A stretch of 36,404 nt of DNA from JAYFRC01 sp034926415 (GTDB lineage: Bacteria > Bacillota > Clostridia > Oscillospirales > Oscillospiraceae), in NCBI GenBank assembly GCA_034926415.1, contig JAYFRC010000064.1:1-36404 (forward strand), given 5' to 3'. Below are positions 24,618-32,236 of this stretch, in pieces. Numbering within the stretch: position 1 is the stretch's first letter; each line of letters opens with the position of its first letter. A program made the translations under genes and the position numbers. Under the pieces are notes generated by a model. The model had not been told where the DNA came from and searched no databases. It was given only the letters and a program-made list of their open reading frames with translations.

Positions 24618-25583
24618 ATGAGGATAGAGAATCTGCAATATTTGCTTGAAGTCGCAAAAACCGGTTCCATATCGGCGGCGGCCAAAAATCTGTGGATGGG
24701 ACAGACCTCGCTTTCGTCGGCCATACAGACGACGGAAAACGAACTCGGAATAAAAATATTCATGCGCACGTCAAAAGGGGTCAAGCTGACGCCCAAGGGC
24801 GAGGAAGCGATAGCCATGGCCGAGAAGGTTTTGGACGATTATCAGCGACTGACCGAAGCGGCTGTGAACTCGCGCACGCAGTATTCAAGCTGCAACATAG
24901 GCTGCTACCCGGCGTTCTGCACCTATCTCGGCTCTTTTATCACGCAGAAAAAGGCGACGCGGTTCAGCGACGTCAGCCTAAACATCATACCAATACTGAC
25001 ACGCAAGCTGGTCACGTCCATAACCGACGGCAGATGCGAGCTCGGCATCGGCACCATCGCCGCTCCGGAGCTTGAAAACATCAAATACTCGGCGGAGCGG
25101 CAGGGCCTTAAATTCAGCATACTCGCTCATGACTATTTCTGCGTCATCGTGAACCGCCACTCGCCCTACTGGGGCAGACAGCGCATCAACATACAGGAAA
25201 TAAGGGACGACAACTTTGTAAGCATGTCGTATTCGCCGCAGTTCACCGGCTCGTTCCCCGTTACGGACTGGAAGAGCTTTCAGACTCAGTCTGTGCTCGG
25301 CGACCTCGAGTCGGTCAAGCAGGCGGTGTCGATTGGAAACTACATCGCCATAACCCCGCACTTTTCGGTTATAGACGACATCTACACGCGGCAGGGGCTT
25401 ATCTGGCCGATACGGCTTACGGGATTTGATTCAGGTCTGCTCATCTTCGAGGCGCACACGCCGGAGATGGAGAAGTTTGCGTTCGAGAATGCGCTGCTGA
25501 AAAAGATAAAAGAGCTGCATATAACTCTTGAAGAGCGCGAGGAGGCGCGGGTCAAAAACCTCAAGGAGAAAAAGGAAGAGTAA
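24618..25583 (+). CDS. LysR-family transcriptional regulator
   Basis: This 321-residue protein has the LysR layout. The winged helix-turn-helix covers residues 1-60 (MRIENLQYLLEVAKTGSIS, then SLSSAIQTTENELGIKIF, then TPKGEEA). A linker helix follows to about residue 88. The co-inducer-binding domain is about 90-300, ending in a charged tail rich in Glu and Lys. I chose the ATG at 24618 because the DNA-binding motif begins there and GGGGGAG lies upstream. A longer open frame from 24552 adds a non-typical N-terminus. By its divergent position it is the likely regulator of the BKACE gene. The effector is unknown. Confidence 0.92.
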   Translation: MRIENLQYLLEVAKTGSISAAAKNLWMGQTSLSSAIQTTENELGIKIFMRTSKGVKLTPKGEEAIAMAEKVLDDYQRLTEAAVNSRTQYSSCNIGCYPAFCTYLGSFITQKKATRFSDVSLNIIPILTRKLVTSITDGRCELGIGTIAAPELENIKYSAERQGLKFSILAHDYFCVIVNRHSPYWGRQRINIQEIRDDNFVSMSYSPQFTGSFPVTDWKSFQTQSVLGDLESVKQAVSIGNYIAITPHFSVIDDIYTRQGLIWPIRLTGFDSGLLIFEAHTPEMEKFAFENALLKKIKELHITLEEREEARVKNLKEKKEE

Positions 25584-25627
25584 AAAAACGCTCCGCCGCC
25601 GGTATTTCCGGCGGCGGAGCGTTTTTT
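25583..25627. terminator. Bidirectional terminator between LysR and YerC-like genes
   Basis: A perfect 20-bp stem (25583-25602 with 25608-25627) with a 5-nt loop has A-runs on one arm and T-runs on the other. It overlaps the LysR stop and lies 5 bp past the stop of the convergent regulator gene. Confidence 0.92.
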
Positions 25628-25632
25628 CTATT

Positions 25633-25914
25633 TCAGCGGCGGGTTATTATATCCTCGATATCGCTTTTTCCGTCGTTTATTATCCGCACTGCGCGGCTTA
25701 TCGTCGCACTGGAGGCCCCGGTGCTCTCGCCTATCTCCGCGTAGCTCTTTCCGAGCGAGAGCAGATAGAGGAGCATGAACCTTTGCTCGATGGTCTTAAG
25801 CTCGCGCAGAGAACAGATATCTTCGAAAAAACGGCGGCACTCATCCTCGCTTCGGAGCTTGAGCACCGTTTTGTAAAAGGCTTGGCTGCCGTCCGCATGA
25901 AGATTTTCGTTCAT
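25633..25914 (-). CDS. TrpR/YerC/YecD-family regulator
   Basis: This 93-residue protein matches the TrpR-like YerC/YecD family. LRELKTIEQRFMLLYLLSLGKSYAEIGESTGASSATISRAVRII spans about residues 36-79, with a helix-turn-helix whose second helix is the SSATISRAVR part. Such proteins bind DNA as dimers. In the TrpR branch tryptophan is the co-repressor. In the YerC branch the ligand and targets are not firmly known. AGGGAGA lies about 10 nt before the ATG at 25914. It stands alone. Its promoter was not placed. Confidence 0.88.
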   Translation of the reverse strand: MNENLHADGSQAFYKTVLKLRSEDECRRFFEDICSLRELKTIEQRFMLLYLLSLGKSYAEIGESTGASSATISRAVRIINDGKSDIEDIITRR

Positions 25915-26040
25915 ATCGATAGCGTCTCCCTTCGTTATTTGGACCGAGCGGAAAGCAAAATTTCCGCGTTCCGGGTTTCGACTGATGTTTTGCCGTCAGC
26001 CGCATATAATGTCATGAGCGTCTGCCGCGAGATTTTTGGA

Positions 26041-26133
26041 ATGGAGGAATGGATGATGATGCTGCGCGCCGTCGGAGAAGACGTCGACGACCTCATATAC
26101 AACGATGAGGAATGGCTTATCAGCGAAAGATGA
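26041..26133 (+). CDS. Candidate small acidic protein
   Basis: A short frame reads MEEWMMMLRAVGEDVDDLIYNDEEWLISER, of which no more than 30 residues can be claimed. A GGAGG at 26043-26047 precedes three in-frame ATG codons (26053, 26056, 26059), so the likely product is about 24-26 residues starting there. A TATAAT lies at 26005-26010. It sits in the gap between two minus-strand genes, on the opposite strand. No family is recognised. It could be chance. Confidence 0.25.
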   Translation: MEEWMMMLRAVGEDVDDLIYNDEEWLISER

Positions 26134-26166
26134 CCTTAAGGCGGCGCGGATCCGGCCATCATAGCC

Positions 26167-27198
26167 TTATGGCAAAAAGATATACTCTGTATCCCAGTCG
26201 GGGACGCATCTGCCGTGCCGCAGGAAGATCCTGTAATCGGGGTGTATCCTAAGAACGGCTTCAGGTATATCAAAGATATCGCCGGCGCGGTGATAGGCTG
26301 ATACGAGCAGCTTGGGGGCGTATTTTTTTATCGTCTTCCTGGCGCCTTCAATCGTTTCGGCCTCCGCGCCCTCGACGTCAATTTTTATAAGGCTTGCCCG
26401 CTTTCCCAAAAGCAGGGAATCCACGCTCTCGCGGCGCGTTTTAACGCCGCCGGAGGATATCAGGGAGCCGCGTCCCATGCCGCTTGAAAAAGATTCCTCG
26501 CCGGCTTCGCGCCCGATGCAGGTGTTAAAGCATTGGCAGCCGTCGAGCCCGGCGCAGTACGCGCGCAGTTTTGAAAAGCTGCGCGCGTCAGGTTCCACCG
26601 CCCGTATCGAACGCCACGTTTTCACCCGCGCCGCAAATTCCGCGACCGTATCTCCTCTGTACGCGCCGAGGTCGAGATAGTCGTCGTCCGCCGAGGGCGA
26701 AAGAAGCTCCCATATTTCGTCCGCGCCGCTTTCACAGGGGAAAAGATGGTCAAGCCTTCCGTCCAGGCGATAGGCAAGCACCCCGTCGAAGACGGCGCGG
26801 GATTTTTCGTCTGCCAGATATGCGCGCCAGCGCTCAGCTTCTGCGGCCCGCTCCGAGGCGAAGCCGCCGGAGGGCGTGCCTCCGACAACGGGAAAGGGCG
26901 GGGCGTATAGCTCCTGTTCGGATGCTATATGTTTTATGTTTGCGATAACTTCCGGCCTGTGCGTGCCGAAAGCGAGGAGAACGATCATTTCCCCAAAGCG
27001 CCGCTTCGCCTCGTCATAGGAGAGAACCGTAAAACCCCGGTAGCTTTTGCCCTGGGCAAAGCCGTCGCTCGCGAACACACCGGAGCACGCGACGCCGCGC
27101 CTTTTAAGAAAGTCGAGTATCTTATCGGCACCGTTGCCGATACCGTAAAGAACTATGGGCTTGCCGGCGTTATCGAGCCGCTCCCACAGCGGGGTCAT
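26167..27198 (-). CDS. FkbM-family methyltransferase with N-terminal Rossmann-like domain
   Basis: This 343-residue protein carries a FkbM-type SAM-dependent methyltransferase domain at about residues 165-340. Its SAM loop is YLDLGAYRGDTVAEF (around 173-187), the acidic strand is RAVEPDARSFSKL, and the later block is LIKIDVEGAEAETIEGA (around 270-286). FkbM enzymes put methyl groups on sugars, lipids or antibiotic hydroxyls, and homologues are common in surface polysaccharide loci. The first 110 residues form another domain starting VLYGIGNGADKILDFL, which looks like a nucleotide-binding Rossmann fold. The start codon overlaps the stop of the next upstream gene by 4 bp (ATGA), so translation is coupled. 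The substrate is unknown. Confidence 0.85.
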   Translation of the reverse strand: MTPLWERLDNAGKPIVLYGIGNGADKILDFLKRRGVACSGVFASDGFAQGKSYRGFTVLSYDEAKRRFGEMIVLLAFGTHRPEVIANIKHIASEQELYAPPFPVVGGTPSGGFASERAAEAERWRAYLADEKSRAVFDGVLAYRLDGRLDHLFPCESGADEIWELLSPSADDDYLDLGAYRGDTVAEFAARVKTWRSIRAVEPDARSFSKLRAYCAGLDGCQCFNTCIGREAGEESFSSGMGRGSLISSGGVKTRRESVDSLLLGKRASLIKIDVEGAEAETIEGARKTIKKYAPKLLVSAYHRAGDIFDIPEAVLRIHPDYRIFLRHGRCVPDWDTEYIFLP

Positions 27199-27614
27199 TT
27201 GGACGTATCAAGGCCGTCCTGGACTATGGATTCGGCCTCGCCGCCGGTAAAGGCGACAGAGATGCTTGAGCCGTTTTTGTTGCCCCACGTGTATACGGCG
27301 ATAATGTCGGTTCTGTCTTCCGAAAGCGCGTCGGCGCTTCCCGTCTGGAGATCGCCGTCTCCGCCGAGCACGCTGCAGACATCGTCGTAGGTCATGCCTT
27401 CGGAAAGCTGCTGGTACTCGGAATAAGTGTAGGGATTGCTGCCGCTGTTGATTATGGACGGCAAAAGCATGGCGCAGACGACGAGCCCAAGAACGCATAT
27501 AATGAGCACCAATATTGCGACGCTGCTCTTCCTGCGCTGTTTTTCAACGTATTCCTTGTGAAGCGCGACCTCTTCGGCCGAGCGAATCTTTTTCTTCTTT
27601 TTTGATTTTGCCAT
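27195..27614 (-). CDS. Small membrane protein with BamE/DUF3862-like domain
   Basis: This 139-residue protein starts with a very basic stretch (AKSKKKKKIR), has one membrane helix at about residues 29-52 and an outside domain at about 60-135. That domain has the pattern of small SmpA/BamE or DUF3862 proteins: YQQLSEGMTYDDVCSVLGGDG, then YTWGN and SISVAFTGGEAES. Similar domains bind partners or anchor proteins at the membrane. I recognise no enzyme. The ATG at 27614 has a GGAGGG 9-10 nt upstream. A longer frame running further upstream has no site and is rejected. It overlaps the FkbM gene and faces the patatin gene across a shared promoter region. Confidence 0.8.
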   Translation of the reverse strand: MAKSKKKKKIRSAEEVALHKEYVEKQRRKSSVAILVLIICVLGLVVCAMLLPSIINSGSNPYTYSEYQQLSEGMTYDDVCSVLGGDGDLQTGSADALSEDRTDIIAVYTWGNKNGSSISVAFTGGEAESIVQDGLDTSK

Positions 27615-27671
27615 GTAAAAAGTACCCTCCTCAACGCGCCGACACGTCAGTTTTGACGGCGGTGTGTTTTT

Positions 27672-27705
27672 TTGATAAAATAAATTATTAATATTATAAT
27701 TGCAA
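27672..27705. promoter_or_regulatory. Divergent overlapping promoters, patatin and small membrane protein
   Basis: On the plus strand TTGATA at 27672-27677 and TATAAT at 27695-27700 are spaced 17 bp and drive the patatin gene. On the minus strand TTGCAA (27705-27700) and TATTTT (27682-27677) are spaced 17 bp and may drive the small membrane protein. The two -10/-35 sets overlap, so polymerase binding may be mutually exclusive. Confidence 0.6.
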
Positions 27706-27750
27706 AGGCATAAAAGCGCAATCCATTCTTGCGCATTTGGGGAGGCGGCC

Positions 27751-28638
27751 ATGGGCAAAACCGGTATAGTTGTTGAAGGCGGAGGCATGAAATGCGTCTA
27801 CAGCGCGGGTGTTCTCGACGCGCTGATGGACGACGGGATAGAGTTCGACTATGCGATAGGCGTATCGGCCGGGGCCGGGAACCTAGCCTCGTTCACCGCG
27901 CGCCAGCGCGGGCGCAACAACAGATATTTTTCCATACACAGTCACGACCCTCACTACTTAAGTATTCAGAACTATCTGCACGACGGAAACGCGTTCAACC
28001 TTAAATGGATATACGGCTCGGCGAGCTGCACGGGCGGCGTAGACCCGCTCGACTGGGAGACCATGAGCGCAAACCCTATGGAGTTTATTATCGTAGCCAC
28101 CGACGCCGAAACGGGACAGGCCGTTTATTTCACAAAGGAAGAGATGGCGGAGAACGACTACCGCGTGCTTGCGGCCTCATGCGCCATTCCCGTGGCCTGC
28201 CGGCCGGTGGAAATAGGCGGGCGCAAGTTTTACGACGGAGGCGTGGCCGACCCGCTCCCGGTCGGCAGGGCGCTGGAGGACGGCTGCGACAGACTGCTTA
28301 TCATTCCAGCGCACCCGCGCGGGTTCGTCAAGCCGCCGGAGCCGAAAAGGCTTCTTTATAGCCGTGCGCTGCGGCTCTATCCGAATGTTATAGAGAGCAT
28401 AGACCTTCGTCATCTGCGTCATAAGGCGAGCATGGCTCTGGCGGAAAAGCTTGAAAGAGAGGGGCGCGCGATGATACTGGCCCCCTCCCGCGAGGTCGAT
28501 TTCGGCACGTTTTCAAAGGACACGGACGAGATGGAAAAATTCTATCGCCTCGGCTTTAAGGATTATGAAGAAGTCAGGGAAAGGGTGCGCGCGATGTTCG
28601 TCTCCGGCACCTATGAGAGGGCCGCGGCGAAAATTTGA
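27751..28638 (+). CDS. Patatin-like phospholipase
   Basis: This 295-residue protein is a patatin-family serine hydrolase with a Ser-Asp dyad. The oxyanion glycines are VEGGGMKC near residues 8-15. The nucleophile elbow is GVSAG near 36-40, with SVSAG-type Ser38. The catalytic aspartate is in DGGVADPLPV near 164-173. Family members hydrolyse lipid acyl esters and are mostly cytosolic or peripheral. There is no signal peptide. I chose the ATG at 27751 because GGGGAGG lies 5 nt upstream. The frame opens earlier (27700) without a site. A single-gene unit is likely, since a promoter lies before the next gene. Confidence 0.92.
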   Translation: MGKTGIVVEGGGMKCVYSAGVLDALMDDGIEFDYAIGVSAGAGNLASFTARQRGRNNRYFSIHSHDPHYLSIQNYLHDGNAFNLKWIYGSASCTGGVDPLDWETMSANPMEFIIVATDAETGQAVYFTKEEMAENDYRVLAASCAIPVACRPVEIGGRKFYDGGVADPLPVGRALEDGCDRLLIIPAHPRGFVKPPEPKRLLYSRALRLYPNVIESIDLRHLRHKASMALAEKLEREGRAMILAPSREVDFGTFSKDTDEMEKFYRLGFKDYEEVRERVRAMFVSGTYERAAAKI

Positions 28639-28667
28639 TGTTTTGTCAATAAAAATCGCTTGTAAGG

Positions 28668-28696
28668 TTGCGTTTTTCAGCCGTAAAGTGTACTAT
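28668..28696 (+). promoter_or_regulatory. Sigma-A promoter of the pyrophosphatase gene
   Basis: TTGCGT at 28668-28673 and TACTAT at 28691-28696 are spaced 17 bp. The leader before the ATG at 28809 would be about 105 nt. Confidence 0.55.
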
Positions 28697-28808
28697 AAAA
28701 GCGGTAAAATAAATTCACGGCAGCGCCATGCGCGAAATGAAATGAGAGGAATGTTTCGTGCGGCGGAGCACCAGAGCGCTGACGGACAGGAACAGAAGGG
28801 GAAACAAC

Positions 28809-30491
28809 ATGGCAGAAGAGGAAGGACAGAAAAGTGTCATAGTCATAGGACATAAAAATCCTGACACAGACAGCATCTGCTCGGCGATAGCCTATGCGTA
28901 CCTCAAAAACACTACCGATACATCGCAGATATATCAGGCCCGTCGCGCCGGAGAGCTGAGCGAGGAGACAAAGTTTGTCCTCGGCTACTTCAAACAGCCC
29001 GTGCCTCAAATATGCCACGATGTCAGTCCTCAGGTGGAAGACCTTCATATCAGCCGGGCTCCGGGAGCCGATAAGGGTATAACTCTCCGACGGGCATGGG
29101 AGATAATGAACGATAACGGAACGAGCACCCTCGCCATACTCGACAGGGAAAAGAGGATGCAGGGCGTCATAACCTTGACGGATATCGCCAAGGCCAATAT
29201 GGACGCCGCCGATTCAAGCGTTCTTTCAAACGCCAAGACCCCGTTTGCCAACATCGTGGAGACGCTTAAAGCCAAGCTTGTCGTCGGCGATATTGAGGAC
29301 AAGGTCGAGACGGGAAAGGTGTGTGTCGCCGCCGGCACGGCGGAGGCAATGAGCACCTACCTCGAGAAAGGCGACACGGTCATTCTCTGCAACCGTTCGG
29401 ATTCTCAGATATACGCAATAGAGATGAACGCCGGCTGCATAATCGTGACGCTCAATACCGAGATTCCGGATCATATAAGAAAGCTCGCCGAAAATCACAA
29501 CACCATACTTATCAGCACGCCGTACGACACATATTCCGCTGCTAGAATAATAACCCAGAGCACGCCAGTCTCATATTACATGAAGACGGACGACCTGCTC
29601 TCGTTCAGCCTCAAGGCAAGGATCGAGGATGTTCAGAAGGTCGTCGCCAAGGTGCGCCACCGCTATTTCCCCGTCGTAGACGCAGACGGCAGATATTGGG
29701 GCATGATGTCGCGCCGGAATATGATGGATCTTCGCCGCAAGAAGATAATCATGGTCGACCACAACGAGATAGGTCAGGCCGTGGACGGGCTCATGGAGGC
29801 CGACATCCTTGAGATAATAGACCATCACCGTCTCGGAAGCGGAATACAGACCGCGGCTCCCGTCTATTTCAGAGGGCAGCCGGTCGGCTGCACATCCACG
29901 ATAATTTATCAGATGTACCAGGAAAAGGGCGTGAGCATCCCCCCCGAGATGGCGGGACTTATGTGCAGCGCCATACTTTCGGATACGCTCGCTTTCCGCT
30001 CGCCCACCTGCACGATAGATGACAGAAACGCCGCCGAAAAGCTCGCGGTCATAGCGGGAATAGACATTGATAAGTATTCGGAAGAGATGTTCGAGGCCGG
30101 AGCTTCACTTGAAGGCAAGAGCGCTCAGGACATCTTCTACACCGATTTTAAGCCGTTTTCCATCGGCGATTTCCGCTTCGGCATCGGACAGAGCAACTTC
30201 ATGAGCTCGAGAAGCTCGGACAAGGCGAAGGCTCTGCTGCTTCCGTATCTGAATGATGCGCTTGAAAAACAGGGAATGGATTTCGTTTGCTATATGCTGA
30301 CGAATATACTGACCGAGTCGACCGACCTCATTTTCTTGGGCAAAAGTGAAGCCGCGGCGCAGGAGATAATAAAGCTCGCTTTCGGCGTTCAGGGAACAAG
30401 CTCCGTTATGCTTCCGGGAGTTGTCTCGAGAAAGAAGCAGATGGTGCCCAACCTTACGCACGGGATCGAGCAGTGGCAGCAGAACGGCTGA
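28809..30491 (+). CDS. ppaC: Manganese-dependent inorganic pyrophosphatase with CBS and DRTGG domains
   Basis: This 560-residue family II pyrophosphatase hydrolyses PPi and drives biosynthetic reactions. The DHH domain is split by a regulatory insert. GHKNPDTDS is at residues 14-22, CBS 1 is about 80-130, DRTGG is about 140-250, CBS 2 is about 255-310, then DHNE at 317-320 and IDHH at 337-340. The DHHA2 domain closes the protein and ends in SRKKQMVP. In Clostridia such CBS-PPases are inhibited by AMP or ADP and activated by diadenosine polyphosphates. That is inferred from domain content. I chose ATG 28809 because AAGGGGAAAC lies upstream. A frame open from 28758 has no site. Confidence 0.94.
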   Translation: MAEEEGQKSVIVIGHKNPDTDSICSAIAYAYLKNTTDTSQIYQARRAGELSEETKFVLGYFKQPVPQICHDVSPQVEDLHISRAPGADKGITLRRAWEIMNDNGTSTLAILDREKRMQGVITLTDIAKANMDAADSSVLSNAKTPFANIVETLKAKLVVGDIEDKVETGKVCVAAGTAEAMSTYLEKGDTVILCNRSDSQIYAIEMNAGCIIVTLNTEIPDHIRKLAENHNTILISTPYDTYSAARIITQSTPVSYYMKTDDLLSFSLKARIEDVQKVVAKVRHRYFPVVDADGRYWGMMSRRNMMDLRRKKIIMVDHNEIGQAVDGLMEADILEIIDHHRLGSGIQTAAPVYFRGQPVGCTSTIIYQMYQEKGVSIPPEMAGLMCSAILSDTLAFRSPTCTIDDRNAAEKLAVIAGIDIDKYSEEMFEAGASLEGKSAQDIFYTDFKPFSIGDFRFGIGQSNFMSSRSSDKAKALLLPYLNDALEKQGMDFVCYMLTNILTESTDLIFLGKSEAAAQEIIKLAFGVQGTSSVMLPGVVSRKKQMVPNLTHGIEQWQQNG

Positions 30492-30529
30492 CGCGGACTC
30501 AAAAACGAAAAACAAAAGACCGTACCAGA

Positions 30530-30561
30530 GGGAACGACATGGCTTTTGCCGTGTCGTTCCC
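30530..30561 (+). terminator. Hairpin after the pyrophosphatase gene
   Basis: A 14-bp stem with one G-T pair (30530-30543 with 30548-30561) and a TTTT loop lies 38 bp after the stop. No T-run follows, so it is a possible weak terminator or mRNA-end protector. Confidence 0.45.
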
Positions 30562-30648
30562 GCCGCAAATGGGGCAAATGGAAAAATAAGGTAAAAAACA
30601 GACAAAACAAGTTAGTACAAACAGAGATATAACGTGGAGATATAAAGA

Positions 30649-32022
30649 ATGAAAAAGAGATTTGCGAAGATATTTTCGGCTTTCCTTGCCTGCGCTATGC
30701 TCGCGTCTATTGCGGTTCCGGCCGCTTCGGCAGATGAGGAGACGCTTTCGGATGCGGATGCAGCTCCGACCGCCTCGGCGGAGGGAAAGACGTTTTCGGA
30801 TGTGGCCTCCGGCTCATGGTATTACACATATGTGACAGACCTGACCGCCTCCGGGGTCGTCGGCGGTTATCCGGACGGCACGTTCAACCCAAATGGCACG
30901 ACCACAGCGGGCGAGGCGCTCAAGCTCATACTTCTGGCATCCGGCTGCGACAAGCAGGAGGCGACAGGCAGCAACTGGGCGAGCGGTTACCTCGATTACG
31001 CAGTGAAGCAGGGCTATGTTGAAGACGGCGAGATAACCGATCTGAACGAGCCGATATCCCGCGCGCTTATCGCAAAGATAGCGGCCAAGGCGCTGGACGT
31101 GACGTCCACCGGCTTCTCGCCCTTCGCGGACACAAGCGACGTCTACGCGACCGCGCTATACGAGTGCGGGATAATTACCGGAAGCCACGATGCCTTGGGA
31201 GAGAAGGTATTTCTTCCTGACGACAGCATCAAGCGCAGCGAGATAAGCGCGATAATATGGCGCATCAACACAACCGACGTGCACGACGGGCAGATAAAAT
31301 ATCTCGGCGAATGGATAGACGTACTCGACGGAGTGACCGCGAGCTCCTACAATTCAGAGCTGTTTTCAACGGACGACAGCGGACGCGTTACATACAGCGG
31401 GCAAAGCTTTGAAACCGGCGTGGACGTCTCCTCCTATCAAGGGATTGTGGATTGGAACGCGGTCGCGGCCGACGGCATAGACTTTGCCTTTATACGCGTC
31501 GGTTATCGCGGCTGGGGCAGCGCAGGAACAATGAATGCCGACAAGTATTTTGAGCAGAATATCAGGGGCGCGACGGCCGCGGGGCTCAAGGTGGGAGTTT
31601 ATTTCTACTCACAGGCAATAACCGAGGATGAAGCCGTGGAGGAAGCGCAGTTCGTGCTGGACGCCATCTCGGGCTACGACGTTAAATATCCCGTAGTATT
31701 CGATTGGGAAGTCGTCGGGCGCAGCGACGCCAGGACTTACAGTCTGTCGTCGTCAATGCTCGGAAAATGCGCGAACGCGTTCTGCTCAACGGTCGAAAAC
31801 GCGGGCTACAAGGCTGTCATATATGTCAACAAATACTCGGGGTACAAGAAGTACGACCTGCGCGATGTGACGAATTACGATCTGTGGCTGGCCGAGTACA
31901 ATGTGCCGTCGCCGACGTTCTATTACGATTTCAAGATATGGCAGTACGGAGATGCGGGAAAAGTCAGCGGAATCTCCGGCGCGGCCGATATGGATATCAG
32001 CTTTACTGATTATTCGGAGTGA
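30649..32022 (+). CDS. SLH-anchored GH25 muramidase
   Basis: This 457-residue exported protein cleaves the MurNAc-GlcNAc bond in peptidoglycan. A signal peptide (MKKRFAKIF, then a hydrophobic core) ends near ASA at 26-28. Three SLH modules follow at about 47-97, 100-155 and 157-208 (FSDVASGSWYY and GVVGGYPDGTFNPNG, then FADTSDVYATALYECGII), which bind pyruvylated wall polymer. A linker leads to the GH25 domain at about 257-457, with GVDVSSYQGIVDW, the catalytic pair in VFDWEVVG (D352 and E354) and a final MDIS motif. A GGAG lies 10 nt before the ATG. An S-layer-like anchoring system is implied by the SLH modules. The product is likely a wall-bound autolysin. Confidence 0.93.
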   Translation: MKKRFAKIFSAFLACAMLASIAVPAASADEETLSDADAAPTASAEGKTFSDVASGSWYYTYVTDLTASGVVGGYPDGTFNPNGTTTAGEALKLILLASGCDKQEATGSNWASGYLDYAVKQGYVEDGEITDLNEPISRALIAKIAAKALDVTSTGFSPFADTSDVYATALYECGIITGSHDALGEKVFLPDDSIKRSEISAIIWRINTTDVHDGQIKYLGEWIDVLDGVTASSYNSELFSTDDSGRVTYSGQSFETGVDVSSYQGIVDWNAVAADGIDFAFIRVGYRGWGSAGTMNADKYFEQNIRGATAAGLKVGVYFYSQAITEDEAVEEAQFVLDAISGYDVKYPVVFDWEVVGRSDARTYSLSSSMLGKCANAFCSTVENAGYKAVIYVNKYSGYKKYDLRDVTNYDLWLAEYNVPSPTFYYDFKIWQYGDAGKVSGISGAADMDISFTDYSE

Positions 32023-32041
32023 CATTTCAGGAAAATCCGGT

Positions 32042-32078
32042 AATAATCCCGCCGCGCAATACGCGCGGCGGGATTATT
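32042..32078 (+). terminator. Terminator after the GH25 gene
   Basis: A perfect 16-bp stem (32042-32057 with 32063-32078) with an AATAC loop begins 20 bp after the stop. The outer arm ATTATT supplies a weak U-rich end. Confidence 0.8.
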
Positions 32079-32164
32079 ATGCCCGCAAGCGGGGGAAATT
32101 TTTCCAAGCGGAGGACGAAACAAGCTGCGGGGTTTGTGTAAAGCGCGGGAAATGCCCGGATTTG

Positions 32165-32192
32165 TTGCAATTTGCGGACAGATATATATAAT
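32165..32192 (+). promoter_or_regulatory. Sigma-A promoter of the MATE-azlCD operon
   Basis: TTGCAA at 32165-32170 and TATAAT at 32187-32192 are spaced 16 bp. The start would be near 32199, giving a short leader before the TTG start at 32237. Confidence 0.7.
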
Positions 32193-32236
32193 TATCTGGT
32201 ACGGTTTTATTCTTGTTTTATCAGGGGGAACATTTT

